Shown here one piece after another: positions 1-11,160 of a stretch of DNA of 64,000 nt. The translations under genes and the position numbers were made by a program. The notes beneath the pieces are model-generated. The model was not told the origin of the DNA. It saw only the letters and a list, made by a program, of their open reading frames with translations, and did no database searches. The stretch covers positions 1,469,822 to 1,533,821 of the forward strand of contig NW_022985439.1 in NCBI RefSeq assembly GCF_010093595.1, in the 5' to 3' direction. Source of the DNA: Mytilinidion resinicola. Lineage: Eukaryota; Ascomycota; Dothideomycetes; Mytilinidiales; Mytilinidiaceae. The first letter of the stretch is position 1, and every line of letters begins with the position of its first letter.

Positions 1-295
1 TCCAAATCGTGTTTAGGGTTAGCATCCTCAGCCGGATTAGAGTTCGAGCTACTAGGGAACGGTTGCTCGCTGCTAAGCTCTAATTCCACAGCTTTGAATG
101 CGACACCCACGTAACCAGACGAAATCTCTAGAGCGCGCTGGCGTGCTGCCGCAAAAGCGCTGACCGGTCGGGCTTCTGCCAATTCTGCTATAAGTACTGT
201 CAGGTAATGAAAGCGTAAGGGCGGAGAAGAGACTTACTGTTAGCATCATCACCGCGGTGAGGACTCCCTTCAGCTCTCCTCTTCAGAGACGACAT
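1..295 (-). CDS. grc3: Partial N-terminus, probable Grc3/Nol9-type polynucleotide 5'-kinase
   Basis: The 5' end of a minus-strand gene that runs off the window. Exon 1 (295..238) starts at an ATG and encodes a basic stretch beginning MSSLKRRAEGS. A GTAAGT donor leads to an acceptor at 188, and exon 2 (187..1) stays open, encoding SAFAAARQRALE followed by an acidic region. The 'SAFAAA(R)' stretch after a short basic leader resembles, from memory, the N-terminus of fungal Grc3, the kinase that works with Las1 in ITS2 rRNA processing. The P-loop lies outside the window, so the assignment is weak. The neighbour supports it: the divergent gene starting 220 bp away encodes a Pol I subunit. It could also be an unrelated nuclear protein. 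Confidence 0.4.
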
Positions 296-514
296 GGTGC
301 CGCTCCGTGCGCTATTGAGCTGAGCGGGTGCAGATATTTTTTCGTCCAGATGTGAAGCTTTGAGGCAGGTTGACGCGCCGCGAAGGTGACTAAGCAGGAA
401 GAGTAGCGGCTTGGCAGAGGCAGGGATTGTGCATGTGCTATTCAATTTTTTGCTCTAAACTTTTTTGCAGCTGAGTGGGGAACACCACTGCCGCATGATG
501 ACACCATTTACGAG
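296..514. promoter_or_regulatory. Shared divergent promoter region
   Basis: Only 219 bp separate the two opposed ATG codons at 295 (minus) and 515 (plus), so both genes must draw on this interval for their 5' UTRs and core promoters. No specific factor site was recognised with confidence. Confidence 0.45.
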
Positions 515-1840
515 ATGAAGGAGGCCACAAAGAAGAAAGCGCTTCCGCCGAAGAGCGGGAAAGGCTCAAAGAAGGATACGAAGGTCCAACCGCCGCCAGG
601 AAAGAAATCGCACCTGAGTGCGGAGACCATTGACGACAGCGACAGCAGCGACGCCGAAACTGGAGCTGAGACAAACAAGCTTGAAACACCTACTATCAAG
701 AAACCGATCGTATCGACAACGAGGGTTGAGCCGCCGAAGCCGAAGTCGAAGCTCAATGGACACATCGAGAAGACTTCGAACCAAAAAAAGCCGGTGAATG
801 GTACAACAAAGCCCAAGAGCTCGGAAGCTCCTTTAGTGGACAGTGACAGCGATAGCAATAACGGAACAGAAAAGAGTCGGTCGGAAAGCGACGGTGCCGG
901 TGCGAAAGACAGTGGAAGCGATAGCGACGGAGACAGCGAGAGCGGGGTGGACGAGAGTGACGTTGCAGAGGAGAGGCCGATTGCCCAGGTAGCAAATGGG
1001 TATGAGAAGCACCGCTGTCATCTGTTGTCGCAACACTGATGAACAGTATAGTCGATCTGCACCCGCTCGAAGCCACACAGTCCAGCTTCAGGCCGCTCGT
1101 CCCTTTGAACCTCCGAAAAGCTTCAATGCTGTGTCAGCACGTCTAGCACCGTCGTCGAATGTGATGAAACTCTTCAATCAAGGCAGCGTGTCCGAGAAGC
1201 AAATATGGCACGTTACAGTCCCCGCAGGAGTTTCGATTGACTCCCTGAAGGAGGTTTCGTACAGCAAAATCGCAAATGGCGACGCGGTCATAACCCACAA
1301 GGGTACTGAATACGGGTTTAAGACCCAAAGGAAGGGAGAGGAAGGCAACACTAGAGTCATGTTGCCAGGCCATGAAGGTTATAAAGCAGGTCGGTGTAAA
1401 TTTTGCCTCTCAAGACACGAATTAGGTCTCTAACTAGCCCAGTCCCTGCACCAATAGCACGCTCCCTCAATCTCCAGCAAATCGTTCAGTTGCCAAAACT
1501 CAGCTCGGCGCAAGTGAATCAAAGAAAGGGCTCCAAGACTCCCTCTACTATAGCTCCAAGGGCACAGCCAAAGGGGCTTCGAATGCGATTTCTTCCGTCT
1601 GGGTTTGGTGATGTGGAACCAGGGATAATCGGCTCATCAGACAGTGAGGCTGAGGCGAGGAAACCGAACAGTGCCAATGGCCTCCATCGGCCCGAGAAAC
1701 GAAAACACGAAGATACGAATGGAGACCGACATGAGAGACCGAAGAAGGCTAAGAAGTCCAAGGACCCAGAACACGAGAAACGGAAAGCGGAGAAGAAGGC
1801 TCGGAAAAGAAAAAGAGAAGAAGCCAGGGTGGGCGCATGA
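515..1840 (+). CDS. rpa34: RNA polymerase I subunit RPA34-like protein
   Basis: Three exons (515..988, 1047..1389, 1443..1840) give about 404 residues. Both introns are short (58 and 53 nt) and restore the frame exactly. The N-terminal third is acidic and serine-rich (many SDSD runs). The middle holds the family core beginning IWHVTVPAGVSIDSLKEVS and continuing into a beta-rich segment. The C-terminus is a lysine/arginine tail rich in KKAKK and EKKARKRK. This order of core domain and basic tail is that of the RPA34 family, a Pol I-specific subunit that pairs with RPA49 and acts in the nucleolus. A long acidic N-terminal leader is unusual compared with yeast RPA34. The ATG at 515 was chosen because the two ATGs just upstream run into a TGA. 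Confidence 0.75.
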
Positions 1841-2815
1841 AGAAAGTGGCTCTGGTATTAAAGATACACCAACTCGAGCACAGCCTAGTCTTCAAGGAAG
1901 ACGACAGCTTGTTAAGTGAACTAGCTGTCACCAGGTATGGTGGTATGGCGTTCATGGCGGCGGCAGAGGCACGAAGCACAAGAGCCTCCGATGCAATATG
2001 CAACACGGATATCTAGCCAGGTCGTGGTCCTCAGCACAGTGGGAATCGTTGGCGGGCACAATATGTCATCACTGGACAGTCGACAGCTGATCTTCACTGA
2101 AGCGCCGGCGGTGGTCTGGTCTCTGCTCGAGGATGGCCTCAAGGTGTGAGACTCTCCAGGGCAAAGCGCAGACGGACTGCGAGGCAAGATCAAGGAACTA
2201 GTGCCATGTGAAGATGAGAAGTAGGATAGAACTAGCACGGACCAGGCCATACATGCTACGTAGCTAGACAATCAAAAGTGAAATGTTAACCATTATATCA
2301 TCATGTTGAGGGCGCAAGCAATAGATCAGACAAAGTGGGCTCTTTCCGACTAAGCGCGACAGTTGACAGCCCCCGGTGTGCCGGGGCTATTTTAGATAGA
2401 GATGCGATAGGCGTTTGATGGTGTTGTTCTTGGCAACGCCCGGCTCGACGCAGGAGAAGGGGATCGTCGCGCTTTCGCGATGCTGGACACAAGAACCAAG
2501 AGCTCCATATCATGCACTCCCTCTGCTCCCAAGCTTCCCAACCCACTATGGCTCGCAGGTAGATGCTCCGCTGCTCTCGTGACGCCCATCCTCCCTGCTT
2601 TCGGCCCGCTGCCCGCAGCTTCTCCACTGGCAGGTAAACAACACTGTTCACCGCACACACGCATCCCTGCTGTCCAGTGTCGACGCGACCAGTTGTCGGC
2701 GCAACGCCCGCTCGCATCTCTGCCACGCAGTCACTAGTTCTGACTCCTCATAGACCCGGGCTCCTTTCATCTCAGAGTAACGCGTCTACGCTGCTGAAAG
2801 CTCTGTTTGAAGCAC
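1841..2815. other. Intergenic, no gene seen
   Basis: About 1 kb between RPA34 and the coiled-coil MTOC gene. Short open frames occur on both strands but none shows family resemblance or splice-supported extension. It should contain the RPA34 3' end and the promoter of the downstream gene. Confidence 0.6.
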
Positions 2816-5800
2816 ATGCAGTCAACACCTCCCCGACCTACCACCCCCGACGGCGCCCTCAATCCCCAGCGAAACGATCCTCTCCACCACCCGCAGCCAG
2901 ATAGCCCTGCCGATGGACCCAGCATGTCTCGCGACACCCAGGAAGGAGAGGGTGTGAGGTTATTCGACCAGTCCGACTCGGAACTCCCGCCGCTGCCCGT
3001 CGACGATGACGACAGCTCTCTTCTCCAGGCTCCGAGTGACTCTGGGGGCAGCCACGTAGCCAGCGAAGGAAGCGCATTAATGGACCCAGAAATGAAGCGC
3101 CAATTGATGGATATCGAGTCGAGTTTTATACCAGAGCCGTCGATACATGTGGAGGCGCCGCCGCCAGGAGGCGTCGACGACACATACTTGTTTGGAGGAT
3201 CACCAGGAAATACCAGGCCGCAGTCGCAAGTTTCCCTCCACCACAAGAGTGCAGTGGCTAGCATTAGAGACGTTCCGGACGACCACGCGACTCACGATTC
3301 ATCCCTGCTATCTAATTCTCCTCCCACACCCGCAGACGCATACAAAACACCCGGTCCCAGAAGAGAGGACGCTGATCCGCAAGCCGGCCATGAAGTGGAT
3401 GAAGAGACAACAACTTCGGAGCCTCTGCCGTCGTCCCCGGCTGCGGCAGCAGCACAGCGCAGCATGTCCCGCGTAGCGTCGAATCCTACATTCACCAAGG
3501 AATTTGTCGAGGGGGAAAGCGGCGCAGATTTAGCGGCACACAATAAAGAGCCCGGGGATCAAGACTCTCTTGAATCACAGCGACCGACCTCCAGCGCATC
3601 GACCGTCAAGGCGCCCGACTTCTCACCGTATGAGGACGGCTCATCTCTGCCAGCGGAGCTTCAGGATATGAGCATTGAAAACATTACTGTGCCTATGTCC
3701 ACAGCGTCCTCAAATGGTGATCGTGTAAACAAACGCCCAAGCTTTCTCCAGAATCGACAGGCTAGCCAGAGGTCCTCCCTTTCCTCATTTACGAATCGGT
3801 CAGACTTGTCTGGGGAAGGGAACAGCGAAGTCACTTTAGGCGCAGACTATGCGCTGCAGAGTGGAGGAGCAGTGCCAACTTCAAGTCAAAATCGCCCTAG
3901 CTTTGGCTTGTCGCGACTTCCTAGCTTAGGGAGCATTGCTTCGTCGGTGTCAGGCTACAGCGACTCCAACCCCTCCTGGGATCGCACACGAAGCATCAGC
4001 AGCACTTCGGTTCTAGCAGGCTTACAGACAGATAAAAATCTTGGACGACTTGACGAAGAAAGACCGACGTCAACAACGCCTCCGGCTACACCAAGAGCCC
4101 CCAGCGTCAAGCCGAGTGCACCAAGCGATACCGTCATTGCCAGGCACGTTCAGGATATACGTGTGCCGGACACTATTGCCAGGGAATACCGAGAGAAACA
4201 TCTCCGCTCTCTCGATAAGAGGCAGAGTTCAGCCATGCAGTTCCACAGCCGAAGCAAGCACAACCTTACTCTCAAGGAGCAAAACAGCAAAATCGACAAG
4301 CTTAGCAAGGAGAATTTTGACCTCAAACTGAAAATTCACTTTCTTGACCAGGCGCTCCAGAATCGATCCGATGAAGGGGTCAAAGAAATGATCTCCAAGA
4401 ACGTACAGCTGCAAACAGATCTTGCCAATGAAAAGAAAGAGAGCCAGTCTATGCGACGTAAAATTCGAGAATTAGAACGGAAGCTGAAAGCTCAAGAGGA
4501 TGGATTGGCAGCGGCGCGAGAGACGACCAGCGGCTCCGAAGAAGACAAGAGTGACCAAGATTCGAGGCAGGCGGATTTAGAGGAAGAGATCTCTTGGCTG
4601 AGAGAGCGACTCGAGACCACGGAGACCGTAGTAGAGCAACTACGCGAAGATAACTTGGCCAAGGAGGTCGAAAAGAGGCGCATGGCAGAATACATCAAAT
4701 CTATGGGTGAAAGAAACGTGTCGGAGCCATCAGCGGGCATTAATGAAGCGATGGGAATCTGGAAAGAAGACCTTGAGGACGAGAAAGCCCGTCGCGAACA
4801 GGCTGAGACCGAAGCAGACAAGCTGCGGGAAGAAGTTCGGCGACTCAAAGAGCAATACCAGCCAGCCGCGACCCATCATAACGTCAAAAACATCTACAGC
4901 GTCAGCAAACGCAACCTTACGTCCTATACTACTCGCTCACACTCAGGATCAGACGGTACCAATGATCAGCCAGGGGGGACCAGTGGCACAAGTAGCACCC
5001 TTGTTGACCAGCTTCGCAACGAGAATTCAGAACTACGACGAGATCTCGGAGCCCAGACCTCAATGCTCACATCTCGAAATCGTGAGCGTGAACGACTACA
5101 GCAAGAGATTGAGGACTTGAAGCTCACTGCACGTCGTGGTGATGGTGTCAGATCTGTTGCCGGGGACAGCATTTTCGAAAGATCGATATCTCGCGCTCAT
5201 CAGCGATCAACTTCAAGAGCTAGCAGGGACACTCGAGTAACGCAATTGAGTGATGCTGAGCGGGACGACTACGAGAGTAAATGTGCAGCACTTCGAGATG
5301 AAGTCTCGCAAACAAAACTAGTCAATCAAGATCTTGAGAGGGAGCTAAATCAACATCTCAACATACTTGAAGAAGCGGAGAAAGAGATGGATGAGCTGAA
5401 GAAAGATATCGAATTGCAAACGGAGGATCTGCAAGCTTTGCAAGCAGAACGTGACGAAGCTCTAGAGGCCTTCCAAGACAAAGAGCAGGAGTGTGAGAGA
5501 TTGAGGGAGGAAGCGATCAGCACTATCGAGAGACTCGAGGATGAGATTGAGCAAAAAGAACAAGAACGGAACCGACTCATCACTGAAATAGAAAACCAGA
5601 ATGAAGACTTCACCGCTCTACAGCAAGAGATGAAGAACGTCAGCGAGAGTTTGGTTCAGCTCGAGGATGACCGCGAGGCAAACTTACGGAAAATCCAGCA
5701 TCTCGAGCAAGAGCTTGACGACGCGAATTCTGAACTCGAAAGTCTTGACAAGCGGCTTCGCGATGCCAACTCAAAGATTGAGAGACTTGAGATCCAACTC

Positions 5801-7384
5801 GAGTCGTGCCAAGGCGAGATCTCGTTCCTCCGAGAAGAACAAGAAGGCGATAAGATTAAGATTGGTGAACTTGAATCTGCACTCAACACCGCAACCACGA
5901 CCATTCAAGACGAGAAGGAGAGATTCCGGGACCTCGAAGAACGTCTGGCGGAAGAGAGGCGGCAACGCGAAATTCTAGATAGCCAAGAGAAGGAGGAATT
6001 GCAGAAGGTGCTCACAGACTTGAATCTGCAAACTTCAAAGGCAAAGGACGAGGTGAGGAGACTGCGAAAGAACCTCTCTCTCAAGGAAGTTGAAGCAACC
6101 ACCTGGAAGCAACGGCTAGACGAGCTTGAGAGTAACCTTCGTGAAGCCCTCGGTAACCTTGACGGCACCAGGTCCAGCCTCCTAAAGGTACCCAACATAA
6201 TTGCACTCTCACCCCGATATATATTAATCACCATCGTTCAGGACATTACTAAACTGCAGCGGGACCTTGACTCTACAATCCAGGAGCTTGAAAGCACGAA
6301 GAATGATCTCGCAGAAAAGGACAGGCTTCTGCGGAATCGTGACGCGTTATTGGAGAGCACTGGGTTGGAAAGTCTGAGGCTATCCGAACTACTCAACCAG
6401 GAGCGCCAAGCGCGACGACAAGACCAAACGCAATTCGACAATGCGAAAAGAGGCCATCAAACCGTCTCACGTACGATTCAGCAGCATGAAACCCGAGTGC
6501 TTGAGCTCGAAACCGCGCGGAATCAAGAGCGCCACAAGAATTCGACCATGGAACGTCAATATAAAGACCAGCTTCTTGAGCGCAACAACCTGCTGCTTGC
6601 GCTCTGGAATCGCCTCTCGACTCTTTGCGGGGTGGAATGGGCTCGCAGCAACAGCCTTGTTGCCGGTGAACTACCGTCGCTTGAGATCATCGCGCGCAAC
6701 CTCCCTGGCTTCAGCAAGAATATCATCCTAGCTGTCAAGACTGTGGAGAGCATTGTCGGCAACTTCCGTCAGCGTATCCGCGGGATCGAGAAGGACTTGT
6801 GGAAGGACTACCAGACACTCGAGCACACGCTCGACATTCGCATGAAGCGGATGGACCAGCTCGACAAGATCGCCATCGCACAACGGCAAAGTATTGGCCG
6901 TCCATCCACGGTAAGAGGCGGGCTGCTCGAGACAAATGGCATCGAGGTGACGAAACTAAAAAACGAAAACAAGATGTTGAAGGCTGAGCTGCAACTCAAT
7001 CGACAGGCGCAACCACAGGGCGATTCTCAGTCTCAGCGTTCGCCGTCAGGCAGCGGACGCAGCTCTGCCCGCGCGAGCGTGGCGGCATCTCTTCTCCGAC
7101 ACCACTCCACGAGCGCGGTCGAAGTTCTCCAGCAGCAGGAGCCTCAGTACCCACCCGTGAGCGCGCCTCTACAGCCAAGTGAGCAGCGATGGATCCACCG
7201 ACTGAAGGAACTCGAAAGGCGGCTGAAGGCTGAGCGGGAAGCACGGCTATTAGATCGCAGCGGGGCAAGGAAAAGGCTAGAGGAAAGCAGTGCAGAGAAA
7301 GAAGAGTTACGGCTACAGCTTGAGCGAGAGAAGGATCGCCGCGGCAGTGTGGACGATCTTAACGGGGACCAGTTGAGTAACTGA
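2816..7384 (+). CDS. apsB: Spindle-pole/MTOC coiled-coil protein, ApsB/Mto1 type
   Basis: The ATG at 2816 opens a frame of about 1525 residues; a 54-nt in-frame intron at 6188..6241 (GTACCC...TTCAG, branch TTAATC) would reduce it to about 1507. Residues 1-480 are low-complexity and rich in Ser/Pro. Around 485-560 lies a centrosomin N-terminal motif (Cnn_1N: KEQNSKIDKLSKENFDLKLK and following), which in fungi recruits gamma-tubulin complexes. Long heptad coiled coils follow to about residue 1200. The C-terminus (about 1440-1490, WIHRLKELERRLKAEREARL) resembles the Mto2-binding end of Mto1/ApsB rather than the PACT end of Pcp1, which is why ApsB/Mto1 is preferred. It is longer than A. nidulans ApsB. 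Likely sites of action are spindle-pole bodies and septal microtubule-organising centres. Confidence 0.72.
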   Translation: MQSTPPRPTTPDGALNPQRNDPLHHPQPDSPADGPSMSRDTQEGEGVRLFDQSDSELPPLPVDDDDSSLLQAPSDSGGSHVASEGSALMDPEMKRQLMDIESSFIPEPSIHVEAPPPGGVDDTYLFGGSPGNTRPQSQVSLHHKSAVASIRDVPDDHATHDSSLLSNSPPTPADAYKTPGPRREDADPQAGHEVDEETTTSEPLPSSPAAAAAQRSMSRVASNPTFTKEFVEGESGADLAAHNKEPGDQDSLESQRPTSSASTVKAPDFSPYEDGSSLPAELQDMSIENITVPMSTASSNGDRVNKRPSFLQNRQASQRSSLSSFTNRSDLSGEGNSEVTLGADYALQSGGAVPTSSQNRPSFGLSRLPSLGSIASSVSGYSDSNPSWDRTRSISSTSVLAGLQTDKNLGRLDEERPTSTTPPATPRAPSVKPSAPSDTVIARHVQDIRVPDTIAREYREKHLRSLDKRQSSAMQFHSRSKHNLTLKEQNSKIDKLSKENFDLKLKIHFLDQALQNRSDEGVKEMISKNVQLQTDLANEKKESQSMRRKIRELERKLKAQEDGLAAARETTSGSEEDKSDQDSRQADLEEEISWLRERLETTETVVEQLREDNLAKEVEKRRMAEYIKSMGERNVSEPSAGINEAMGIWKEDLEDEKARREQAETEADKLREEVRRLKEQYQPAATHHNVKNIYSVSKRNLTSYTTRSHSGSDGTNDQPGGTSGTSSTLVDQLRNENSELRRDLGAQTSMLTSRNRERERLQQEIEDLKLTARRGDGVRSVAGDSIFERSISRAHQRSTSRASRDTRVTQLSDAERDDYESKCAALRDEVSQTKLVNQDLERELNQHLNILEEAEKEMDELKKDIELQTEDLQALQAERDEALEAFQDKEQECERLREEAISTIERLEDEIEQKEQERNRLITEIENQNEDFTALQQEMKNVSESLVQLEDDREANLRKIQHLEQELDDANSELESLDKRLRDANSKIERLEIQLESCQGEISFLREEQEGDKIKIGELESALNTATTTIQDEKERFRDLEERLAEERRQREILDSQEKEELQKVLTDLNLQTSKAKDEVRRLRKNLSLKEVEATTWKQRLDELESNLREALGNLDGTRSSLLKVPNIIALSPRYILITIVQDITKLQRDLDSTIQELESTKNDLAEKDRLLRNRDALLESTGLESLRLSELLNQERQARRQDQTQFDNAKRGHQTVSRTIQQHETRVLELETARNQERHKNSTMERQYKDQLLERNNLLLALWNRLSTLCGVEWARSNSLVAGELPSLEIIARNLPGFSKNIILAVKTVESIVGNFRQRIRGIEKDLWKDYQTLEHTLDIRMKRMDQLDKIAIAQRQSIGRPSTVRGGLLETNGIEVTKLKNENKMLKAELQLNRQAQPQGDSQSQRSPSGSGRSSARASVAASLLRHHSTSAVEVLQQQEPQYPPVSAPLQPSEQRWIHRLKELERRLKAEREARLLDRSGARKRLEESSAEKEELRLQLEREKDRRGSVDDLNGDQLSN

Positions 7385-9159
7385 CGATAGCCTAGTGCGC
7401 AACTTGTACTACTACAGGGTTTATCTAGCGTAGGAGTCGGTCGTACAGGCGTTTTTCTTTGTATCAGAATGTTCGTTGGTGTCTGGGTACAGATTGGGTT
7501 GGCTGGCGTTTCTTCGTTCGCAAGGGAGAGCAGGGCGTTCGAGGGCTCGCAAAAGAGATTTTGGTATTGCTTAGGTGGTAGAAGATATCATATCCTACGT
7601 TTGAGGTACTCAATATGGCCTTTGCAGATTTCCTAATAAGTGATGGTTTCTGTGTCTAGTTGATCGTGTTTGTACTGTACATACATACATACATACATAC
7701 CTACCTACAAATCGCAACGCATGCAATACTGGTATGAGAGCCCCGATATACTGCTGTCGACAGTCCACGGCGTAGCTATTTCATCAGAAGTGTTCCGAAT
7801 TCAGCCCAAATAACGTTCTTAAACTTAGAAGTCCGTTCCAGCCTCGTGATCACGTGATAGCTACCAAACGACTTCAAGTATCCGCACATTTCAACCCCAC
7901 AGCCATTTATAAGCCCCTTCATGCTTGTAAACCAGCTTAGGTACTACAGAGCCTACTTCTAGGTCCAATCCCAGGTCCGTAGATCGAAAGTCAAAGATTC
8001 CAATCAACGTCAAACTGAGGCCATTCGTCAGTGTTTATGGAAGCGACGAAAATCTATCGCATGAGTATTGAAGCATCACTACGTTATGGGAGACTCTGAA
8101 GCGTATCGGTACGATGTCTGAAAAGCATGGAGATATCTGGAGTAGAGTCGACAGAGTTGTTCACAAATGTGTGGGCGGTAAGGGCTGTGTGCATTAGATA
8201 TTAGGGTCATGTCGTATACTTCGAACTGCATATCAAACACGCTCTTGATGCCTACTCTGACCATTTTGCTATAGCAGAGAAGCCTCGCAGCTGCGAAAGA
8301 GCATGCAGAAGCTTAGATCGTACTACGAGATTTCCGTTGCATAGGTATAGCATATATGCACTGCTGTCACAGTCAAGTTTTTTGTATATATACCTACGCG
8401 GCTCCATATCGTACTAGTTTACGCTCCCCACTGCCACCTCTCAAAGAACCTTGAATGGCCTACTGCCCCCAATACCGCTCTCTCAGCGACGCTTGCGCCT
8501 CTATTTAACCTCGTCTACTCACCTCGACTCTTCCTTCATCCTTCCTCCACCCTTCCACCACCATCCTACTACTCCACCAATCTCTTCAAGGCCCTTCTTC
8601 CAACAACCCTCCATATCCTGCTCTCTCACGCCCATCGAGCAGCAATACCTTGCTACTGATTTCCCTCGTAAGCTCTCCTTCCATTTGTTGGCCCCTTCAC
8701 GTAAACATCTCCGTCGGCTAGTACGCTTCTTGCCAACTCTTCCTCATAACCTCACCTGAAGCGCTATCACAGACATCTTCCTTTCTTTACCCATTCCCAG
8801 TCCGGCTCTTCCTGCACTATCACCCTTATCATTTGCTCAACCAAGCTGGACGAGCTGCGAAACTGCTCCATCTCACTTCACATCGAAGGTCTCCAAGACT
8901 CATCTAACACCTCTCAGAACCTCTACTTCTACGACTCTCACTCCCCCACTCCCTCACTCCACAAATCAGGCAATCTTTGCCCACGTGCTGCTAACCAAGC
9001 TACCCTCTCAAGCCAGCCCCAGTCACTTCTTCCGCTTGCTTGCTTGCGCTAGTCCAGCATCGTCCTTTTCCATCTTCGCGCAGTCTTGCACTTGCATCGA
9101 AGGTGGGCCCACCTTACTTGTACGCTTTCTTCCTTCCCATGTATTAATATTAATCCCAG
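7385..9159. other. Intergenic with a microsatellite and a pyrimidine-rich leader
   Basis: About 1.8 kb with no convincing gene. It holds a tetranucleotide repeat near 7678-7708. From about 8420 to 9150 the plus strand is strongly C/T-rich, as in fungal promoters and 5' leaders, so this is probably the promoter and long 5' UTR of the gene at 9160. Confidence 0.55.
7678..7708. repeat. (ATAC)n microsatellite
   Basis: Five or more consecutive CATA units followed by two CCTA variants, downstream of the MTOC gene. Confidence 0.85.
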
Positions 9160-11160
9160 ATGGCGAAGCCGGACTACGATAAGCCCCCGTCGGCTAACAC
9201 GAGGAAGGGTCAGATTCCGCCGTCGTCATCAAAGCCAAGTGACGCAAAGCCGAAGCCTTGGAAAAAGCTGACTTACCGCGAGCGCGCGCAAAAGGAGCGA
9301 GAGAAAGAGCGCGAGCGGGAGAAGAGAGCCAAACAAAAAGAAGCTGAACTGATCAAGAAGGCCAAGGCGAAAGAGGCCGAGCTGCTGAAGAAGGCGAAAG
9401 AGGAAGAGGCTGCCAGGGCTGAGAAGGCGAAGCAAGCGAGGGAGAGGGCACGCCTGGCAAGGCTTGATAAGGAGTATAGGGAGGCTCAGCGGTTGATTGA
9501 GAAAGAGGAGAGGAAGGCTGCAGAAGCTGCTGCGAAGGCAGAGAGGGAGAAGGCTGCGCAGCTAGCTGCTGAAGAAGAGAGAGAAAAAGCTGCCGAACTT
9601 GCTGCCGAACTGGAAAGGGAGACAGCTGCACGACTAGCAGCAGAAGCGGAGAAGGAGAAAGAAAACACGAAGGGCAAGCAAATTGCTCCAGCATCATCCT
9701 CAGCCATCTCGCGAGCCAGTTCGCCAGCATCAACCGAAAACATGACGATTCCAGATCCAGGTTGGTCCTTCTCTAGGATCCCCTCCAACGGACCTGAAGT
9801 CTATGACGTGGATGCGGGCTCAGTGGTCAACCCCTCGAGCTCTGCGTCACAACAGAGGGACCTTGTCACCGAGCCCAACACTAAACGTCAGGCTACCCTC
9901 AATGGCGACGAGGGTCCTTCCAGCCGCACGGCTATGTCCAGGGCATCTGATAGTGTCTACAAGGTGCTTAAAGCGGAAATCAAAGATCTCAAGAAGCAGA
10001 ACGAGACTCTTAACAGGAACCTTGCGGACCAAGAGAGAGCAATCTCCAAGCTCCTGTCAGAAAGAACGAAGAACGATGCCCAACACGATGCGAAGCAAGC
10101 CAAAACTCGAGAAGAGAAAGCTACCCTTGAGCGGGTGTTGGTTGCGAAAGAGCAAGAGTTGAAGGGCCTCGTTCGAGGGCATCTCGATCAAGAGGAGGCC
10201 TGGAAACAGCAGAGCCAGGTGTGGAAGGACGACTATGACTCAGTCTGCAAAGAACGAGATGCGCTGAAGGAGGAAGCGAAGGAGGAAGTAAAGCAAGCGG
10301 AGGCTAAACGCGTGATCCTCGAGGTGGAACGCGATATTGCGAGGACCGATCTGAATAAGATGTACAAGGCCCACGACATTGCCCAGGAACGTGCCGAGAA
10401 GGAAAAGCAAGCTCGAGAACGAATCTCGAATCATCTCGAGAGAGCCAACTCCACCATTGCAAAGCTGAATGGGCAATTGGAAGAGCTCGAGTCCAAGATG
10501 GAAGAGCTAAAGAGCGCCAAGTTGCCGACTCCACCCTGCGATAGTGAACCGGGAGACGCGCAGAAGCAGCTCCAGCAGGAACGAGACGCTATCCGCGAGG
10601 AACGAGAGGCTGTCAAGAAAGAACGCGACAGCATGAAGATTGAGCGGGATGCTGCGAAGACGATGCTGGATGCTTTGAGGGACCAACAAAATGCCGACAA
10701 ACGGACCCACCGCAACGAAGTGGTCGACTTGAAAGCACAGATCAAGAAGCTCAGGGAGAGACGTGGAGATGCCGATGACTCCAGCTCTGAGAGCGACCCC
10801 GAAGACTCTTTGGTCAAGCCAGATTTTAAGCAGAAGTACGAAGACCTCTTCGCCAAATACAAGGTCCTCATGGAGGAAACGGTGGAGGGGAGCAGCTTGA
10901 AGAGGAAGTACGACGAGATGCAGACCTCATCGGTGGAGACCGCAAAACAGCTCGATGCTACTCAGACGAAGTGCAAGAACATATCCGATACCTACATCAA
11001 GGTCAACCGGAAGTACGGCAAGCTTCGAGCAGCAGTGGCTGATGTCGGCCAAATGTTTGGAGGAATGACTGGGGATGACTTCGGTAATGCGGGTCGTGCG
11101 ATCAAGAGGCTTAAGCGTGAACTTCTTGAGATCGATGATCCGCCGACTCAGAGTGAGTGA
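9160..11160 (+). CDS. Intronless charged coiled-coil protein, function unknown
   Basis: A single open frame of 666 codons from the ATG at 9160 to TGA. Residues 35-165 are almost continuous Lys/Glu/Arg/Ala in the style of an extended single alpha-helix (EREKEREREKRAKQKEAELI). A Ser/Thr/Pro-rich segment follows (about 170-265), then a long coiled coil (about 270-560) built of ERE/KER heptads. An acidic serine patch near 540-550 (DDSSSESDPEDS) and a more globular-looking C-terminus end the protein. No catalytic motif, membrane segment or signal peptide is visible. I do not recognise the family; coiled-coil proteins match one another non-specifically, so a scaffold role is only an inference. Confidence 0.7.
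   Translation: MAKPDYDKPPSANTRKGQIPPSSSKPSDAKPKPWKKLTYRERAQKEREKEREREKRAKQKEAELIKKAKAKEAELLKKAKEEEAARAEKAKQARERARLARLDKEYREAQRLIEKEERKAAEAAAKAEREKAAQLAAEEEREKAAELAAELERETAARLAAEAEKEKENTKGKQIAPASSSAISRASSPASTENMTIPDPGWSFSRIPSNGPEVYDVDAGSVVNPSSSASQQRDLVTEPNTKRQATLNGDEGPSSRTAMSRASDSVYKVLKAEIKDLKKQNETLNRNLADQERAISKLLSERTKNDAQHDAKQAKTREEKATLERVLVAKEQELKGLVRGHLDQEEAWKQQSQVWKDDYDSVCKERDALKEEAKEEVKQAEAKRVILEVERDIARTDLNKMYKAHDIAQERAEKEKQARERISNHLERANSTIAKLNGQLEELESKMEELKSAKLPTPPCDSEPGDAQKQLQQERDAIREEREAVKKERDSMKIERDAAKTMLDALRDQQNADKRTHRNEVVDLKAQIKKLRERRGDADDSSSESDPEDSLVKPDFKQKYEDLFAKYKVLMEETVEGSSLKRKYDEMQTSSVETAKQLDATQTKCKNISDTYIKVNRKYGKLRAAVADVGQMFGGMTGDDFGNAGRAIKRLKRELLEIDDPPTQSE

Noticed and set aside
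11..24. TTTAGGGTTAG resembling telomere repeat at the window start
   Set aside because: Only one full and one partial unit, and it lies inside an open exon of the partial minus-strand gene.
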